Origin: DASQHL01 sp963843685
GTDB taxonomy: Bacteria > Chloroflexota > Dehalococcoidia > DSTF01 > JACRBR01
Length of the DNA stretch: 64,000 bases
Assembly (NCBI GenBank): GCA_963843685.1
Contig: CAWJLO010000010.1
Location: forward strand, 310,001-374,000
Direction of reading: 5' to 3'
The number at the start of each line of letters is the position of its first letter. The first letter of the stretch is position 1. A model generated the notes under the pieces. That model saw nothing but the letters and a program-made list of their open reading frames with translations, was not told the DNA's origin and made no database searches. Positions 1 to 8,843 of this stretch are shown here, piece after piece. The position numbers and the translations under genes were made by a program.

Positions 1-1
1 G

Positions 2-175
2 GTCACAGTGATCGACGCGGAGGCGCCGCTGGCGGAGGTGCTGCGCTACGCGACGGACCTTCGGTCGATCACGCAGGGGCGGGGGACGTTCGAGATGCAG
101 TTCGACCACTACGACGAAGTGCCGTCGCACATCGCGCAGAAGGTGATCGCAGAGGCTCAGAAGGCGCACGGGTAG
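2..175 (+). CDS. fusA: Elongation factor G, C-terminal end (partial)
   Basis: Last 57 codons of EF-G, the GTPase that translocates tRNA and mRNA through the ribosome; the GTPase domain lies upstream of the window. The fragment is domain V and shows the family strand-loop 'YATDLRSITQGRG' followed by 'FDHYDEVP' and a final helix before TAG at 173-175. The first base of the window is the third base of a codon. A 14-bp tandem repeat and a strong hairpin follow, so this is the last gene of its unit. Which EF-G paralogue it is cannot be told from the tail. Confidence 0.85.
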   Translation, partial: VTVIDAEAPLAEVLRYATDLRSITQGRGTFEMQFDHYDEVPSHIAQKVIAEAQKAHG

Positions 176-203
176 GGGATAGGTTACAGGGGATAGGTTA
201 TAG
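176..203. repeat. 14-bp tandem repeat
   Basis: Two consecutive copies of GGGATAGGTTAYAG (176-189 and 190-203) differ at one base. They start directly after the fusA stop codon. No function is evident; this looks like local slippage. Confidence 0.7.
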
Positions 204-256
204 GGTAGTGCAGAGAACCTGGAACCTGTGGGACGGGAACACGGACACGTAGTACG

Positions 257-292
257 AGAAGAGCGGCAGGCGTATCGCCTGCCGCTCTTCTT
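257..292. terminator. Bidirectional intrinsic terminator
   Basis: A 14-bp perfect stem (259-272 with 276-289) closes on a three-base TAT loop and extends by further pairs on both sides. T-rich sequence follows on the + strand and, by symmetry, A/G-rich sequence precedes it. It sits between the convergent ends of fusA (+) and the gene ending at 312 (-). Confidence 0.75.
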
Positions 293-311
293 CTTGATCG
301 AGACGGAGTGC

Positions 312-602
312 TCAGGAGGGCTTCTCGAGCTTGATGATCTTCCAGACGCCGTCGATCTGGCGGACGGTCTCGCGCATGGAGGCGGAGGCGCCGCCGTCGC
401 CGGTGTAGGTGACGTCGAAGACGTAGTCGTCGCCGTCCTGGCGGACGGGGACGACGGAGTTGCCGGTGGCGGGGTTGGGGCCGCCGGCCATCAGCGGCAT
501 GACCTGCGTCATCGCTTCGGGTGTGAGATCGCCCATGATCTCGGCGACCTTGCCAGCGCAGGCCTTGTCGGCGTGTCCCTGCATGAATTCTTGAGCGTTC
601 AT
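312..602 (-). CDS. Small hypothetical protein, paralogue of its upstream neighbour
   Basis: 96-residue protein of unknown function. It shares with the protein encoded at 606-908 the segment 'GDLTPEAM-QVM' and the order helical N-terminus, then several beta strands ending in a 'VWKI-KLE' strand, the outline of a small NTF2/SnoaL-like fold. There is no signal peptide or membrane segment. It starts 3 nt after the stop of 606-908, so the two form an operon and look like a tandem duplication that has diverged. No catalytic motif is visible. Confidence 0.7.
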   Translation of the reverse strand: MNAQEFMQGHADKACAGKVAEIMGDLTPEAMTQVMPLMAGGPNPATGNSVVPVRQDGDDYVFDVTYTGDGGASASMRETVRQIDGVWKIIKLEKPS

Positions 603-605
603 CTG

Positions 606-908
606 CTATTGCTCCATTGCCAGCGCGGCGATTTTCCACTGACCGCCGACGTCGCGCCAGGTGGCGACGGCGGTGAAGTCCTGGTCGCCGGCGAACTTGA
701 TCTTGAAGACGTGGTCGTCGCCCTGCTCATCGTGGCTCTGGATGTCGAAGGACTTGAGGGCGGGCATGGCGCCCATGCCGGCGCCAGCGTTGGACATGAC
801 CTGGGCCATGGCCTCGGGGGTGAGGTCGTTCATGACGCGCATGAGGTCGCCGATGAGCAGGGCCTGGCAGTTCTGTTTGACGGCTTCTTCAACGGTGATG
901 TCGGGCAT
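606..908 (-). CDS. Small hypothetical protein, paralogue of its downstream neighbour
   Basis: 100-residue protein, first gene of a two-gene unit. The start at 908 was chosen because AAAGGAG lies about 7 nt upstream; the frame is open further upstream but would have no ribosome site. The shared 'LTPEAM-QVM' block (about residues 29-38) and a C-terminal 'GGQWKIAALAM' strand relate it to the gene at 312-602. An NTF2-like fold is plausible, the function unknown. Confidence 0.7.
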   Translation of the reverse strand: MPDITVEEAVKQNCQALLIGDLMRVMNDLTPEAMAQVMSNAGAGMGAMPALKSFDIQSHDEQGDDHVFKIKFAGDQDFTAVATWRDVGGQWKIAALAMEQ

Positions 909-1045
909 ACGACCGCTCCTTTTCGAACACACGATCTGGCGCGATCCCGGCGGCCAGCGGGGCCGGGCGCGCTGCGGATCATATGGGGCGTCCAAGCGCA
1001 GTGTCAATGAAACGATCGGCGGCGGATGAAGGCTCTCCCATTCGC

Positions 1046-1081
1046 TTGACAGCCTGATCTTCGCCGGATACGCTCGGTTCA
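1046..1081 (+). promoter_or_regulatory. Promoter abutting the LCP gene start
   Basis: A perfect TTGACA (1046-1051), a 17-nt spacer and TACGCT (1069-1074) are followed after 7 nt by the GTG start at 1082. Transcription would begin at or next to the start codon, giving a leaderless message. This is the best promoter in the window and the reference case for the similar layout at other genes. Confidence 0.75.
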
Positions 1082-2491
1082 GTGTCAAGCGGCGCGCCCT
1101 CCACCACTTCCCGATCGACCCGCGGTCAACGAACGATAATCGGCGCGGCGATCCTGCTGTTCGCGGTGATTTCGGCGTACCTGGCGCTGGTGATCATCAC
1201 GCGCGTCGACAGCATCTTCTCCCCCGGGAACGAGATCACCCTGCCGGCGGTGTTCAACGTGGCGCCGGGGATCGACGCCAAGGGGAACAGCGGCTCGTCG
1301 GAGCCGATCAACATCCTGGTGATGGGGCTGGACCGGCGGGCGCGCGAGGGCGACATTCCGACACGGACGGACTCGCTGTTCGTCGTGCGGATCGACCCGA
1401 AGACGCACTCCACCGGGATCGTCGGCATTCCGCGCGATCTGATGGTGAACATCCCGGCCAAGGGCGGCGGGACGTACCAGGACCGCATCAACACGGTGTA
1501 CGTCGAGGGCGAGCTTGGCGGCTATGACGGCGGCGGCGTGGCGCTGCTGGAGCAGGTGCTGGCGGCGGACCCGTTCGATATCAAGATCGACCATTACGTG
1601 ATCATCGACCTGAAGGGGTTCGAGGACGTGATCAACGACCTCGGCGGGATCGACCTCAACGTGCCGACCGAAGTCGTCGACCCGTACTACTCAGAGACGG
1701 AGCTTCCGGGCGACTACTTCCCTGTGGACTTCAAGCCGGGGCCGCAGCACATGGACGGCGAGCATGCGCTTGCCTACGCACGCGTGCGGTTCAACAGCGA
1801 CGACCTGGACCGCATCCAGCGACAGCAGCGCGTGATCTTCGCAGCGATCGAGAAGGCGAAGAGCCTGAACGTGCTCTCGAACGCGCAGGGGCTCTGGGAC
1901 AAGTACAAGACGGCGATCCAGACGGACATCAGCGACCCGCTGATCCCGGGTTACGCGCTGCTCGCGAGCCAGGTGCAGGATTCGATCCACGCGGTGTCGC
2001 TGGGGCCGGCGACGGCACCGTACACGACGCCGGCGGGGGCAGAGGTGCTCGTCGGGAATCCGGATCGGATCCACGAGATCGTGCAGTCGGTGTTCGCAGT
2101 GCAACCGGCGGACGTCGCCCAGGCGACGGTGACGCCGGAGCCGGTGTTCGTGCAGATCCAGAACGGGACGGCGACGGACGGGCTGGCGACACGCATCGAG
2201 GCGTTCATCGCGGGCAAGGGGTATCCGCAGAACGAGCTGGCGATCGCGAACGCGCCCGACGGGACGGATCACGCGCAGACGGAGATCATCGATCTCAACG
2301 GCAACAACCGGCAGAACGCATACCTGCTAGCGAACTGGCTGCAGATCCCGCCCGAACAGGTGCGGGACGGCACGGCTGACGAGAAGGTGGCACTCTCGGC
2401 CGACAACGTCGATATCATCGTCGTGCTGGGCGCCGACATCGACGCGAACCACCTGCTGGAGTCGCCAACGACGAGCGTACCGGGCGGTTAG
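1082..2491 (+). CDS. LytR-CpsA-Psr (LCP) family cell-wall ligase with LytR_C domain
   Basis: 469 residues. LCP proteins transfer undecaprenyl-phosphate-linked glycopolymers to the cell envelope, acting outside the membrane. A single N-terminal anchor (about 18-39) is followed by the LCP core: 'GLDRRAREGDIPTRTDS' (82-98), 'GIPRDL' with the conserved Arg118/Asp119, 'DLGGIDLNVP', and the late 'AYARVRF..DDLDRIQRQQ' motif. A LytR_C-type domain (about 350-460) ends the protein. The GTG start is fixed by the promoter 7 nt upstream. The stop overlaps the convergent isomerase gene by 4 nt. Which glycopolymer it attaches is unknown. Confidence 0.88.
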   Translation: MSSGAPSTTSRSTRGQRTIIGAAILLFAVISAYLALVIITRVDSIFSPGNEITLPAVFNVAPGIDAKGNSGSSEPINILVMGLDRRAREGDIPTRTDSLFVVRIDPKTHSTGIVGIPRDLMVNIPAKGGGTYQDRINTVYVEGELGGYDGGGVALLEQVLAADPFDIKIDHYVIIDLKGFEDVINDLGGIDLNVPTEVVDPYYSETELPGDYFPVDFKPGPQHMDGEHALAYARVRFNSDDLDRIQRQQRVIFAAIEKAKSLNVLSNAQGLWDKYKTAIQTDISDPLIPGYALLASQVQDSIHAVSLGPATAPYTTPAGAEVLVGNPDRIHEIVQSVFAVQPADVAQATVTPEPVFVQIQNGTATDGLATRIEAFIAGKGYPQNELAIANAPDGTDHAQTEIIDLNGNNRQNAYLLANWLQIPPEQVRDGTADEKVALSADNVDIIVVLGADIDANHLLESPTTSVPGG

Positions 2492-3558
2492 CGCTCGGCG
2501 AGGTAGCGCTTGAGCCAGTCGAGCGCGCCGACCGGCGACGGGTGCACGCCGTTGAGCAATCCGGCGTAGTAGCTGGTCAGATCCCCAAACTGCACTGCCC
2601 ACAGCATCTGCTCAAGGACTGATGAACCGGGCACGTCGACGACCTCGGCGGAGACACCGGCATCGGCGAGCTGCTGCATCGTCGCGTCGATGCGCAGGGC
2701 GATGCGGGGGTGCACGGCGGCGTGGCGGAGGAGGACGACGCGCAGGAGCGGGAGGAGCGGGGGCGGAGCGCCGTAGCCGAGCGGGGCGTTATGGTTCATC
2801 TCGGGGAGCTCGTCGGCGACGGCCCAGCACTTCGCGTTTTCATTGAACTGCGTGCGCCAGCGATAGGCGACGGGGGCGAGCGCCTGTGCGCCGATGAAGA
2901 CGGGGAGCTTGCCGGCGAGGCGAGCGGCGAGCTGCTTGGCGGGGTTGGCAGTCACGGGCGCGTCGCGGTTGGTCGATTCGAGCAGCGTGCGCATGGCGGC
3001 GACGCCAGCGTGGAGATCCGGGGCCGGATCCGGAAGCAGCGAGAGCGCGCCGGTGATGGCGAGGAGCGAGGCGAAGCTCCAGCCGAGGGCGGAGCGCGGC
3101 TCGCCGTCCCAGGCGAAGGTGAGCGCCGGGAGATCGTGCTGCCGCGCCAGATCGAGCAGGCGGCCGCCCGTGGTGACGACGACGCAGCGCGCGCCGGAGG
3201 CGACGGCTGTTTCGGTGGCGGCGACCACCTCCTCGGTGTTGCCGCTGTTCGATGAAGCGATGGCGAGGGTGCTCGCGCCAACCCATGCCGGCAGTCCGTA
3301 ACCGCGGACGACGGAGACAGGCACCCTGGCAGCGACATCGACGGCGAGCGCCTGGAGGAGGCTGCCGCCGATGCCGGAGCCGCCCATGCCGATGACGACG
3401 ACACGATCGACGTCGTGATGGGTTGCGGGCAGGGCGAGGGCACGCGCGGCAACGTACGCCTCCTCGATCTGAGCCGGGAGGCCGTGGATGCGAGCGTAGA
3501 GCCCTTCCGGATCGAGGCGCTCGTAGATCTCGGGCGTGTCGAGTGCGGATTCGGACAT
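2488..3558 (-). CDS. Bifunctional phosphoglucose/phosphomannose isomerase
   Basis: 356 residues, the length usual for this family, which interconverts aldose and fructose 6-phosphates at the branch between glycolysis and sugar-nucleotide synthesis. Two SIS subdomains are seen: 'GMGGSGIGG' and 'SSNSGNTEE' (sugar-phosphate loops), then 'QFNENAK' and 'PEMNHN', which hold the catalytic Glu and His. The start at 3558 gives a normal N-terminus; the frame stays open upstream without homology. It is divergent from the CoA transferase at 3641. Confidence 0.87.
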   Translation of the reverse strand: MSESALDTPEIYERLDPEGLYARIHGLPAQIEEAYVAARALALPATHHDVDRVVVIGMGGSGIGGSLLQALAVDVAARVPVSVVRGYGLPAWVGASTLAIASSNSGNTEEVVAATETAVASGARCVVVTTGGRLLDLARQHDLPALTFAWDGEPRSALGWSFASLLAITGALSLLPDPAPDLHAGVAAMRTLLESTNRDAPVTANPAKQLAARLAGKLPVFIGAQALAPVAYRWRTQFNENAKCWAVADELPEMNHNAPLGYGAPPPLLPLLRVVLLRHAAVHPRIALRIDATMQQLADAGVSAEVVDVPGSSVLEQMLWAVQFGDLTSYYAGLLNGVHPSPVGALDWLKRYLAER

Positions 3559-3640
3559 GCGCACGTTGTAGGGGATGGCCCTCAGGCGGTCAATCAGGGT
3601 TGTTCTGGACACTGCGTCGCTCCGGCGCGAGAATCCCACA

Positions 3641-4852
3641 ATGCGACGACCGCTCGAAGGCATCCGCATCCTCGACCTGACCGTGTGGCAGCAGGGGACG
3701 TACGCCACGGCGATGCTGTCCGACCTGGGCGCTGACGTGGTGAAGATCGAAGAGCGCGCGTCGGGCGACCCGGGGCGCTTCGCGTGGCACAACCCCGACC
3801 TGGGGCTGAGCAGCTACTTCGAGGCGCACAACCGGGGGAAGCGGTCGATCGCGCTGGACCTGAAGCACCAGGCGGGGCGCGACGTGCTGCTGCGGCTGGC
3901 GGCGACGGCGGACGCGTTCGTCAACAACTTCCGGATCGGGGCGATCGCGCGGCTGGGGCTGACGTACGAGGCGCTTTCGGCCGTGAACCCGTCGATCGTG
4001 TACGTGCAGGCGTCGGGGTTCGGGCCGGCGGGGGCTGACGCCGACGCGGGGGCGTTCGACATCCTGGCGCAGGCGCGCGGCGGGTTCGCAAGCACGAACG
4101 GCGAGGCGGACGACCCGCCGATCCCGGCGCAGGTGCCGATCGCGGACCAGGTGGGGGCGCTGCACACGACGATCGCGGTGCTGACGGGGCTGCTGAGCCG
4201 GAGCGCGACGGGGCAGGGGATGCGGCTCGACACGTCGCTGCTGGGGAGCCAGATCTCGCTGCAGGCGTTCGACATCGCGACGCACCTGTTCACGGGGAAG
4301 CTGCGACCGCGGATGTTTCGCGGCGGATCGCGGCCGTTCTGGCGCGAGTATCGGGGCGGCGACGGCAAGTGGTTCGTCATCGGCATGCTGCTGGACCGGG
4401 CGTGGCCGGACGTGGCGCACGCGATCGGGCGGGCGGAGCTGGCGGACGACGCGCGGTTCCAGACGTACATCGGGCGGATCGGGACGAACGCGGAGGCGCT
4501 GATCGCGATCCTGGACGGCGTGTTCGCAACGAAGCCGGCGCGGGAGTGGGTGGATCGGCTGAACAAGGTAGGGATGTTCGCGGCGCTGGTGCAGGACTAC
4601 GAAGAGGTGGCGGCGGACCCGCAGGTGGTGGCGAACGGCTACGTGCAGCAGGTCGAGTACCCGGGGCACGATCCGGTGCGGCTGACGGGGATCGGGATCA
4701 GCGTCGACGGCGAGCCGGTGGCGATCCCGCGGCTGGCGCCGCAGCACGGCGAGCACACGGAAGAGGTGCTGCTGCAGGCGGGGTACACGTGGGACGAGAT
4801 CGCGCGGATGCGGGAGGACGGGGTGGTGGGGCCGGCGTCGAGCGCGAAGTAG
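3641..4852 (+). CDS. Class III CoA transferase (CaiB/BaiF family)
   Basis: 403 residues. Family III transferases move CoA between carboxylic acids through an enzyme-bound anhydride. The N-terminus 'LEGIRILDLT', the 'ADVVKIE' strand and 'NNFRIG' block are typical; the catalytic Asp is in 'GAFDILAQARGG' (about residue 143). The frame is open 22 codons upstream, but the start at 3641 matches the family. An LLM oxidoreductase follows 15 nt later, so the two probably serve one catabolic route. The acid substrate cannot be inferred. Confidence 0.87.
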   Translation: MRRPLEGIRILDLTVWQQGTYATAMLSDLGADVVKIEERASGDPGRFAWHNPDLGLSSYFEAHNRGKRSIALDLKHQAGRDVLLRLAATADAFVNNFRIGAIARLGLTYEALSAVNPSIVYVQASGFGPAGADADAGAFDILAQARGGFASTNGEADDPPIPAQVPIADQVGALHTTIAVLTGLLSRSATGQGMRLDTSLLGSQISLQAFDIATHLFTGKLRPRMFRGGSRPFWREYRGGDGKWFVIGMLLDRAWPDVAHAIGRAELADDARFQTYIGRIGTNAEALIAILDGVFATKPAREWVDRLNKVGMFAALVQDYEEVAADPQVVANGYVQQVEYPGHDPVRLTGIGISVDGEPVAIPRLAPQHGEHTEEVLLQAGYTWDEIARMREDGVVGPASSAK

Positions 4853-4867
4853 AGGGGAAGCAGAACG

Positions 4868-5788
4868 ATGGCGCTGAAGATGCCGAAGGTATTCGTCCCG
4901 GCCGGGGGCGCGGACGACCGCATCGTGCCGTGGGCGCAGCAGACGGAGGCGATGGGGTTCGACGGGGTGTTCGTCGGCGACCACGTGACGTTCTACGGGT
5001 CGGGCAGCGACGCGCTGATCAAGCTGGCGCCGATCGCGGCGGTGACGACGAAGCTGGAGCTGCAGACGTGCGTGTATTTGCTTGCGCTGCGGCACCCGAC
5101 GCCGGTGGCGCTGCAGGCGGCGATGGTCGACCAGCTCTCGCGGGGGCGGCTGATCCTGGGGATCGGGATCGGCGGGGAGGACCCGAACGAGTGGTGGGCG
5201 TGCGGGGTCGACCCGAAGACGCGGGCGCGGCGGACGGACGAATCGATGCAGATCATGCGCGGGCTGTGGACGCAGGAGGAGACGTCGTTCGCGGGGAAGT
5301 ACTTTACGGTCGACAAGGTGCGGATGCGGCCGAAAGCGTTCCGGCCGACGGGCGTGACGATGCAGGTGGGCGGACGGTCGGACGCGGCGCTGCGGCGGAC
5401 GGCGCGCTACGCGGATGGGTGGACGGGGATCTGGGTATCGGTGCGGCGGTTCACGGAGGCGGGCGAGCGGATCGCGGAGTTCGCTGCGGAGGCGGGGAGG
5501 GGCGACGTGCGATTCCCGCGAGGGATGCAGGTGTGGATGGGGGTGGACGAGGACCGGGCGGCGGCGAAGGAGAAGGTGGCGGGGAGCATGCAGGCGTTCT
5601 ACCGGCTGCCGTTCGAAGCGTTCGAGAAGTACACGCCGTACGGGACGCCGGCGGAAGTGGCGGAGTTCATCGCGCCGTACGTGGAGGCGGGGTGCGAGCA
5701 CGTGAACTTCGTGGTGGCGGACCACCCGGACGCGGTGCTGGAGCGATCGGCGGCGGTGCAGGAGGCGCTGGCGAAGATCTGCGGGTAG
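4868..5788 (+). CDS. LLM-class (F420-type) flavin/deazaflavin oxidoreductase
   Basis: 306 residues, a luciferase-like TIM barrel. 'EAMGFDGVFVGDH' (27-39), 'LELQTCVYLLALRHP' and 'LSRGRLILGIGIGG' mark the bacterial luciferase-like fold as found in F420-dependent oxidoreductases; 'RRTARYADGW' is the usual later helix. It is in one unit with the CoA transferase (15-nt gap). Whether the cofactor is F420 or FMN cannot be decided from the sequence alone; F420 is usual for this subfamily in Chloroflexota and Actinobacteria. Confidence 0.83.
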   Translation: MALKMPKVFVPAGGADDRIVPWAQQTEAMGFDGVFVGDHVTFYGSGSDALIKLAPIAAVTTKLELQTCVYLLALRHPTPVALQAAMVDQLSRGRLILGIGIGGEDPNEWWACGVDPKTRARRTDESMQIMRGLWTQEETSFAGKYFTVDKVRMRPKAFRPTGVTMQVGGRSDAALRRTARYADGWTGIWVSVRRFTEAGERIAEFAAEAGRGDVRFPRGMQVWMGVDEDRAAAKEKVAGSMQAFYRLPFEAFEKYTPYGTPAEVAEFIAPYVEAGCEHVNFVVADHPDAVLERSAAVQEALAKICG

Positions 5789-5797
5789 CGCTCCCGT

Positions 5798-6130
5798 TCA
5801 GCCTTCGACGACGGGCTTTTCGACGGTGACGAAGGAGGCGACGCGGGTGTGGTCGATGAAGTTCTTTTCGTCCTCCATGGCGGCGGCGACCTCGGGCGAG
5901 CCCATGGCGGCGCCGAGGGCGGCGAGATCCTTGAACCAGAGCTCGGCGGCGCCGTCGAAAGCGGGCGGGGTGTCGCGGGCGTAGAGCTCGGGCAGGGTGT
6001 GGCACTGGACGTAGCGCTGGAGGCCGGGGATGCGTGCGGCGATGGGGGCGTGCGTGTCGCGCCAGTAGCGCTGAAACTCCTCGACGCTGAGCTCAGGCTT
6101 CTTCGAGATGCAGTAGATGAGCTTGACCAT
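5798..6130 (-). CDS. EthD-domain protein
   Basis: 110 residues, a dimeric alpha/beta barrel of the EthD family. 'VKLIYCISKKPELSVEEFQRYW-DTHAP' is the family N-terminus. The start at 6130 has a strong GAGGAGGGGG site upstream; the frame is open further but without homology. Family members are linked to degradation or cyclisation steps, often without known activity. It converges on the LLM oxidoreductase with a 9-nt gap, which hints at a shared pathway, but this is inference. Confidence 0.8.
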   Translation of the reverse strand: MVKLIYCISKKPELSVEEFQRYWRDTHAPIAARIPGLQRYVQCHTLPELYARDTPPAFDGAAELWFKDLAALGAAMGSPEVAAAMEDEKNFIDHTRVASFVTVEKPVVEG

Positions 6131-6273
6131 GTGAATCCCCCTCCTCGTGAGCGCGATAGTGGCACAGTTCGGGTGCGGACGCCACTGGCGGGACGCGGTT
6201 GATACGAAATCCGCAGGCGGACAGCCATTGTCAAGGACGGCGCGCGAGGGCATGATTGAGGTGGAGGCGACGC

Positions 6274-6570
6274 ATGGCTCAGCTCTGGACCGACGAACTG
6301 CGGACAGTGCCGGTGGCCGACGGGCCGGGACGCACCGTCGAGGCGGTGGTGCGGCGGCGGGGGATCGACGTACGGGCGGGCGGGCGCGGGGTCGTGTTCC
6401 AGACGGAGGAGGCGGTGACGCTCCTGGTGCGTGACCGGGACACACTGCGGCGGATCTCGATGCCGGAACGCAACGAGGGACCGCCGGCGGCCGCGTTCCT
6501 GGCGGCGCCGATCGCGGCGATCGTGCTCACACGCATGTTCAGGGCGAAGAGGCCGAAGAGGAGGAAGTGA
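6274..6570 (+). CDS. Small membrane protein of unknown function, coupled to GerW-like gene
   Basis: 98 residues. The ATG at 6274 is preferred over an in-frame TTG at 6256 because TGGAGG lies 7 nt before it. A soluble beta-rich N-terminal part (about 1-70) is followed by one membrane segment (about 74-90) and a highly basic tail, suggesting the N-terminus is outside or the tail is cytoplasmic. Its TGA overlaps the ATG of the next gene (TGATG), so the two are translationally coupled. No family recognised. Confidence 0.65.
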   Translation: MAQLWTDELRTVPVADGPGRTVEAVVRRRGIDVRAGGRGVVFQTEEAVTLLVRDRDTLRRISMPERNEGPPAAAFLAAPIAAIVLTRMFRAKRPKRRK

Positions 6571-7019
6571 TGGAGACTGCATCAACGATGGACGAGATCG
6601 TCCACCGGGTCAGCACCGTGGCGGAGGAAACGGGGGCGAGCGTCTGCTTCGGCTCGCCGGTGGAGCGCGACGGGCACACACTGATCCCGGTGGCGCGGGT
6701 GGCGTTCGGGTTCGGCGTGGGGTTCGGGCGCGGCGCGGGGTCGGGCGCGGGGCCGAACGAAGATGGCTCACACGGCGAGGGTGGCGGCGAAGGTGAAGGG
6801 GGCGGCGGTGGCGGCGGCGGTTCATCGACGCCGGTAGCGGTGATCGACATCACGCACGACGGCGTGGACATCGAGCCGATCACGGACACGACGCGGATCG
6901 CGATGAGCGGGATGATGCTGGCGGGCTGGACGACGTTCTGGCTGCTGTGGACGATCCGCACGCTCGCGCGCCAGGCTGCGAAGACGCGGCGAATGAAGAT
7001 CGAGCACGGGCTTAGCTAG
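6570..7019 (+). CDS. GerW/YtfJ-like protein with C-terminal membrane segment
   Basis: 149 residues. The region 'VCFGSPVERDGHTLIPVARVAFGFGVGFG' followed by a long Gly/Glu/Ser-rich stretch and 'PVAVIDITHDGVDIEPI' has the order and spacing of GerW (YtfJ), a protein known from Bacillus spores but also widespread in non-spore-formers. A hydrophobic segment (about 111-130) and basic tail follow, which typical GerW proteins lack. The start overlaps the upstream stop by one base. There is no sign of sporulation genes nearby, so a spore role should not be assumed. Confidence 0.75.
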   Translation: METASTMDEIVHRVSTVAEETGASVCFGSPVERDGHTLIPVARVAFGFGVGFGRGAGSGAGPNEDGSHGEGGGEGEGGGGGGGGSSTPVAVIDITHDGVDIEPITDTTRIAMSGMMLAGWTTFWLLWTIRTLARQAAKTRRMKIEHGLS

Positions 7020-7023
7020 CAGG

Positions 7024-7200
7024 TCAGGCCGGCTCGGCTTCGGCCTTCTCCGGCGGCTCGGCGGGCGGGAGTTGGCCGTGCTCTTCGAGCCACTTGTTGG
7101 CGAGCGGGGCACAGGCGGTGCAGGCGACGGAGTGCTTGCCCATAGCGACGCCACCGCCCGTGACGAACGTCCCGCAGAATGAGCACTTTCCCTGTGGCAT
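7024..7200 (-). CDS. Small zinc-ribbon-like protein
   Basis: 58 residues. Two CxxC pairs, 'CSFC' (6-9) and 'CTAC' (27-30), are spaced like a metal-binding ribbon; the tail is Glu/Pro/Ala-rich and probably disordered. AGGGAAA lies upstream of the ATG at 7200. It lies 26 nt downstream of the peroxiredoxin and is probably co-transcribed with it. The function is unknown. Confidence 0.65.
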   Translation of the reverse strand: MPQGKCSFCGTFVTGGGVAMGKHSVACTACAPLANKWLEEHGQLPPAEPPEKAEAEPA

Positions 7201-7226
7201 GAATTTCCCTCGTGTGGAGCTGGAAG

Positions 7227-7700
<474 letters not shown>

Positions 7701-7782
7701 GGGGATCTCCTTCGTGGCGTCATCCCTGGACCCCTTGATCGTAGACCATGGGAGGGAGTCGGAACAGGCGCGCAGGGTGAGT

Positions 7783-8724
7783 TCAGGCCGCGGCGGCGCC
7801 CAACTCCTGCGCGGCGAGGTCGCGCTGGTAGCAGACGTCCACGTGGTGGTAGTGGAAGCCGGCCTTCTCGTAGAGCTGCACGGCGGCTTCGTTGGACTGA
7901 TCGACGTAGATGGCGGCGACGGCGGCGCCGCGGGCCGCGAGGTGGGCGAGTCCGCGCGAGAGGAGCAGGCGTCCGAGGCCCTGGCCCTGGCGCTCGGGGG
8001 CGGTACCGATGACGTAGATCTCGCCGACGCGGCCCTCGCCCGCGCGCTCTTCCACCTTCAGCCAGCAGAAGCCGGAGAGCGCGCCATCGACCTCGAGCAG
8101 GAGGAAGTCTTGCGGGTCGAACCAGGGCTGCGCCATGCGGGCGCGGAGGTCGTCGAGGGTCCAGACGCCGTTCTCCGGGTGGGCGGCGAAGATGCGGTTG
8201 TTGAGGTCGAGCCAGGGCTGCTCATCGACGCCGGGCACGAACGCGCGGACGGAGGACGAGGCGGGAGCCGTCGCCGCCGGGAGGTCGCTCATATGGCGAT
8301 GGAGGTGGAGCAGGCGGCGAACGGGGCGGAAGCCGAACTGCCCGGCGATGCGGGCACTGGCGACGCTGTCGTTGTAGGCCCAGAGGTCGAGGCGGCGAGC
8401 GTCCTGGCTGTGGGCGTGCATGATGGCGTGCGAGATGAGCATGCGGCCGATGCCGCGCAGGCGGAAGCCGGGGTGGACGACGATCTCGCAGGAGGCGCGA
8501 CGGCCGGCGCCCTCGCCGTAGGTGACGGTGTGGGCGTAGCCGGCGAGACGGTCGTTCTCGAAGGCGAGGACGGCTGCGGCGAGATCGTCACCACGGCAGA
8601 GGCGAAGGAACTTGTGCTCGCCGAGGGGCTCGTGTCCGTCGGCGGCAGTTGCAGCTTCGATTAGCTCCGGGAGCTGCGCGAGGTGCTGCGCGTCGAGCTG
8701 CGACACGATCTCGAGATGGTGCAT
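7783..8724 (-). CDS. Double-GNAT acetyltransferase, mycothiol synthase (MshD)-like
   Basis: 313 residues, close to mycobacterial MshD, which adds the acetyl group to the cysteine of desacetyl-mycothiol. Both GNAT domains keep an acetyl-CoA loop: 'RLRGIGRML' (about 85-93) and 'RQGQGLGRLL' (about 241-250). Other MshD-like blocks are 'FVPGVDEQPWLDLNNRIFAAHPENG', here split by few changes, and 'YVDQSNEAAVQLYEKAGF'. The start at 8724 has GGGAGA upstream; in-frame starts exist to 8811. Whether the cell makes mycothiol is not shown; a related small-molecule acetyltransferase is the alternative. Confidence 0.75.
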   Translation of the reverse strand: MHHLEIVSQLDAQHLAQLPELIEAATAADGHEPLGEHKFLRLCRGDDLAAAVLAFENDRLAGYAHTVTYGEGAGRRASCEIVVHPGFRLRGIGRMLISHAIMHAHSQDARRLDLWAYNDSVASARIAGQFGFRPVRRLLHLHRHMSDLPAATAPASSSVRAFVPGVDEQPWLDLNNRIFAAHPENGVWTLDDLRARMAQPWFDPQDFLLLEVDGALSGFCWLKVEERAGEGRVGEIYVIGTAPERQGQGLGRLLLSRGLAHLAARGAAVAAIYVDQSNEAAVQLYEKAGFHYHHVDVCYQRDLAAQELGAAAA

Positions 8725-8843
8725 CAAGTCTCCCGGGAGAGTATCGGCAGCGACGGAATGGCTCACCATTGGGCTGCTTCCCATTGTATCTGCAACTGGT
8801 TGCATTTTCAACGAGAGGCAACTCGAAGGGGCGGGCCCGGCCG

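Noticed and set aside
3590..5725. 711-codon open frame on the minus strand
   Set aside because: It lies antisense to the CoA transferase and LLM oxidoreductase, is extremely Arg/His/Pro-rich and has no domain features; such frames are expected opposite GC-rich genes.
6570..7019. Sporulation function for the GerW-like protein
   Set aside because: Only the domain resembles GerW; there are no other sporulation genes and the protein has a membrane segment absent from spore GerW.
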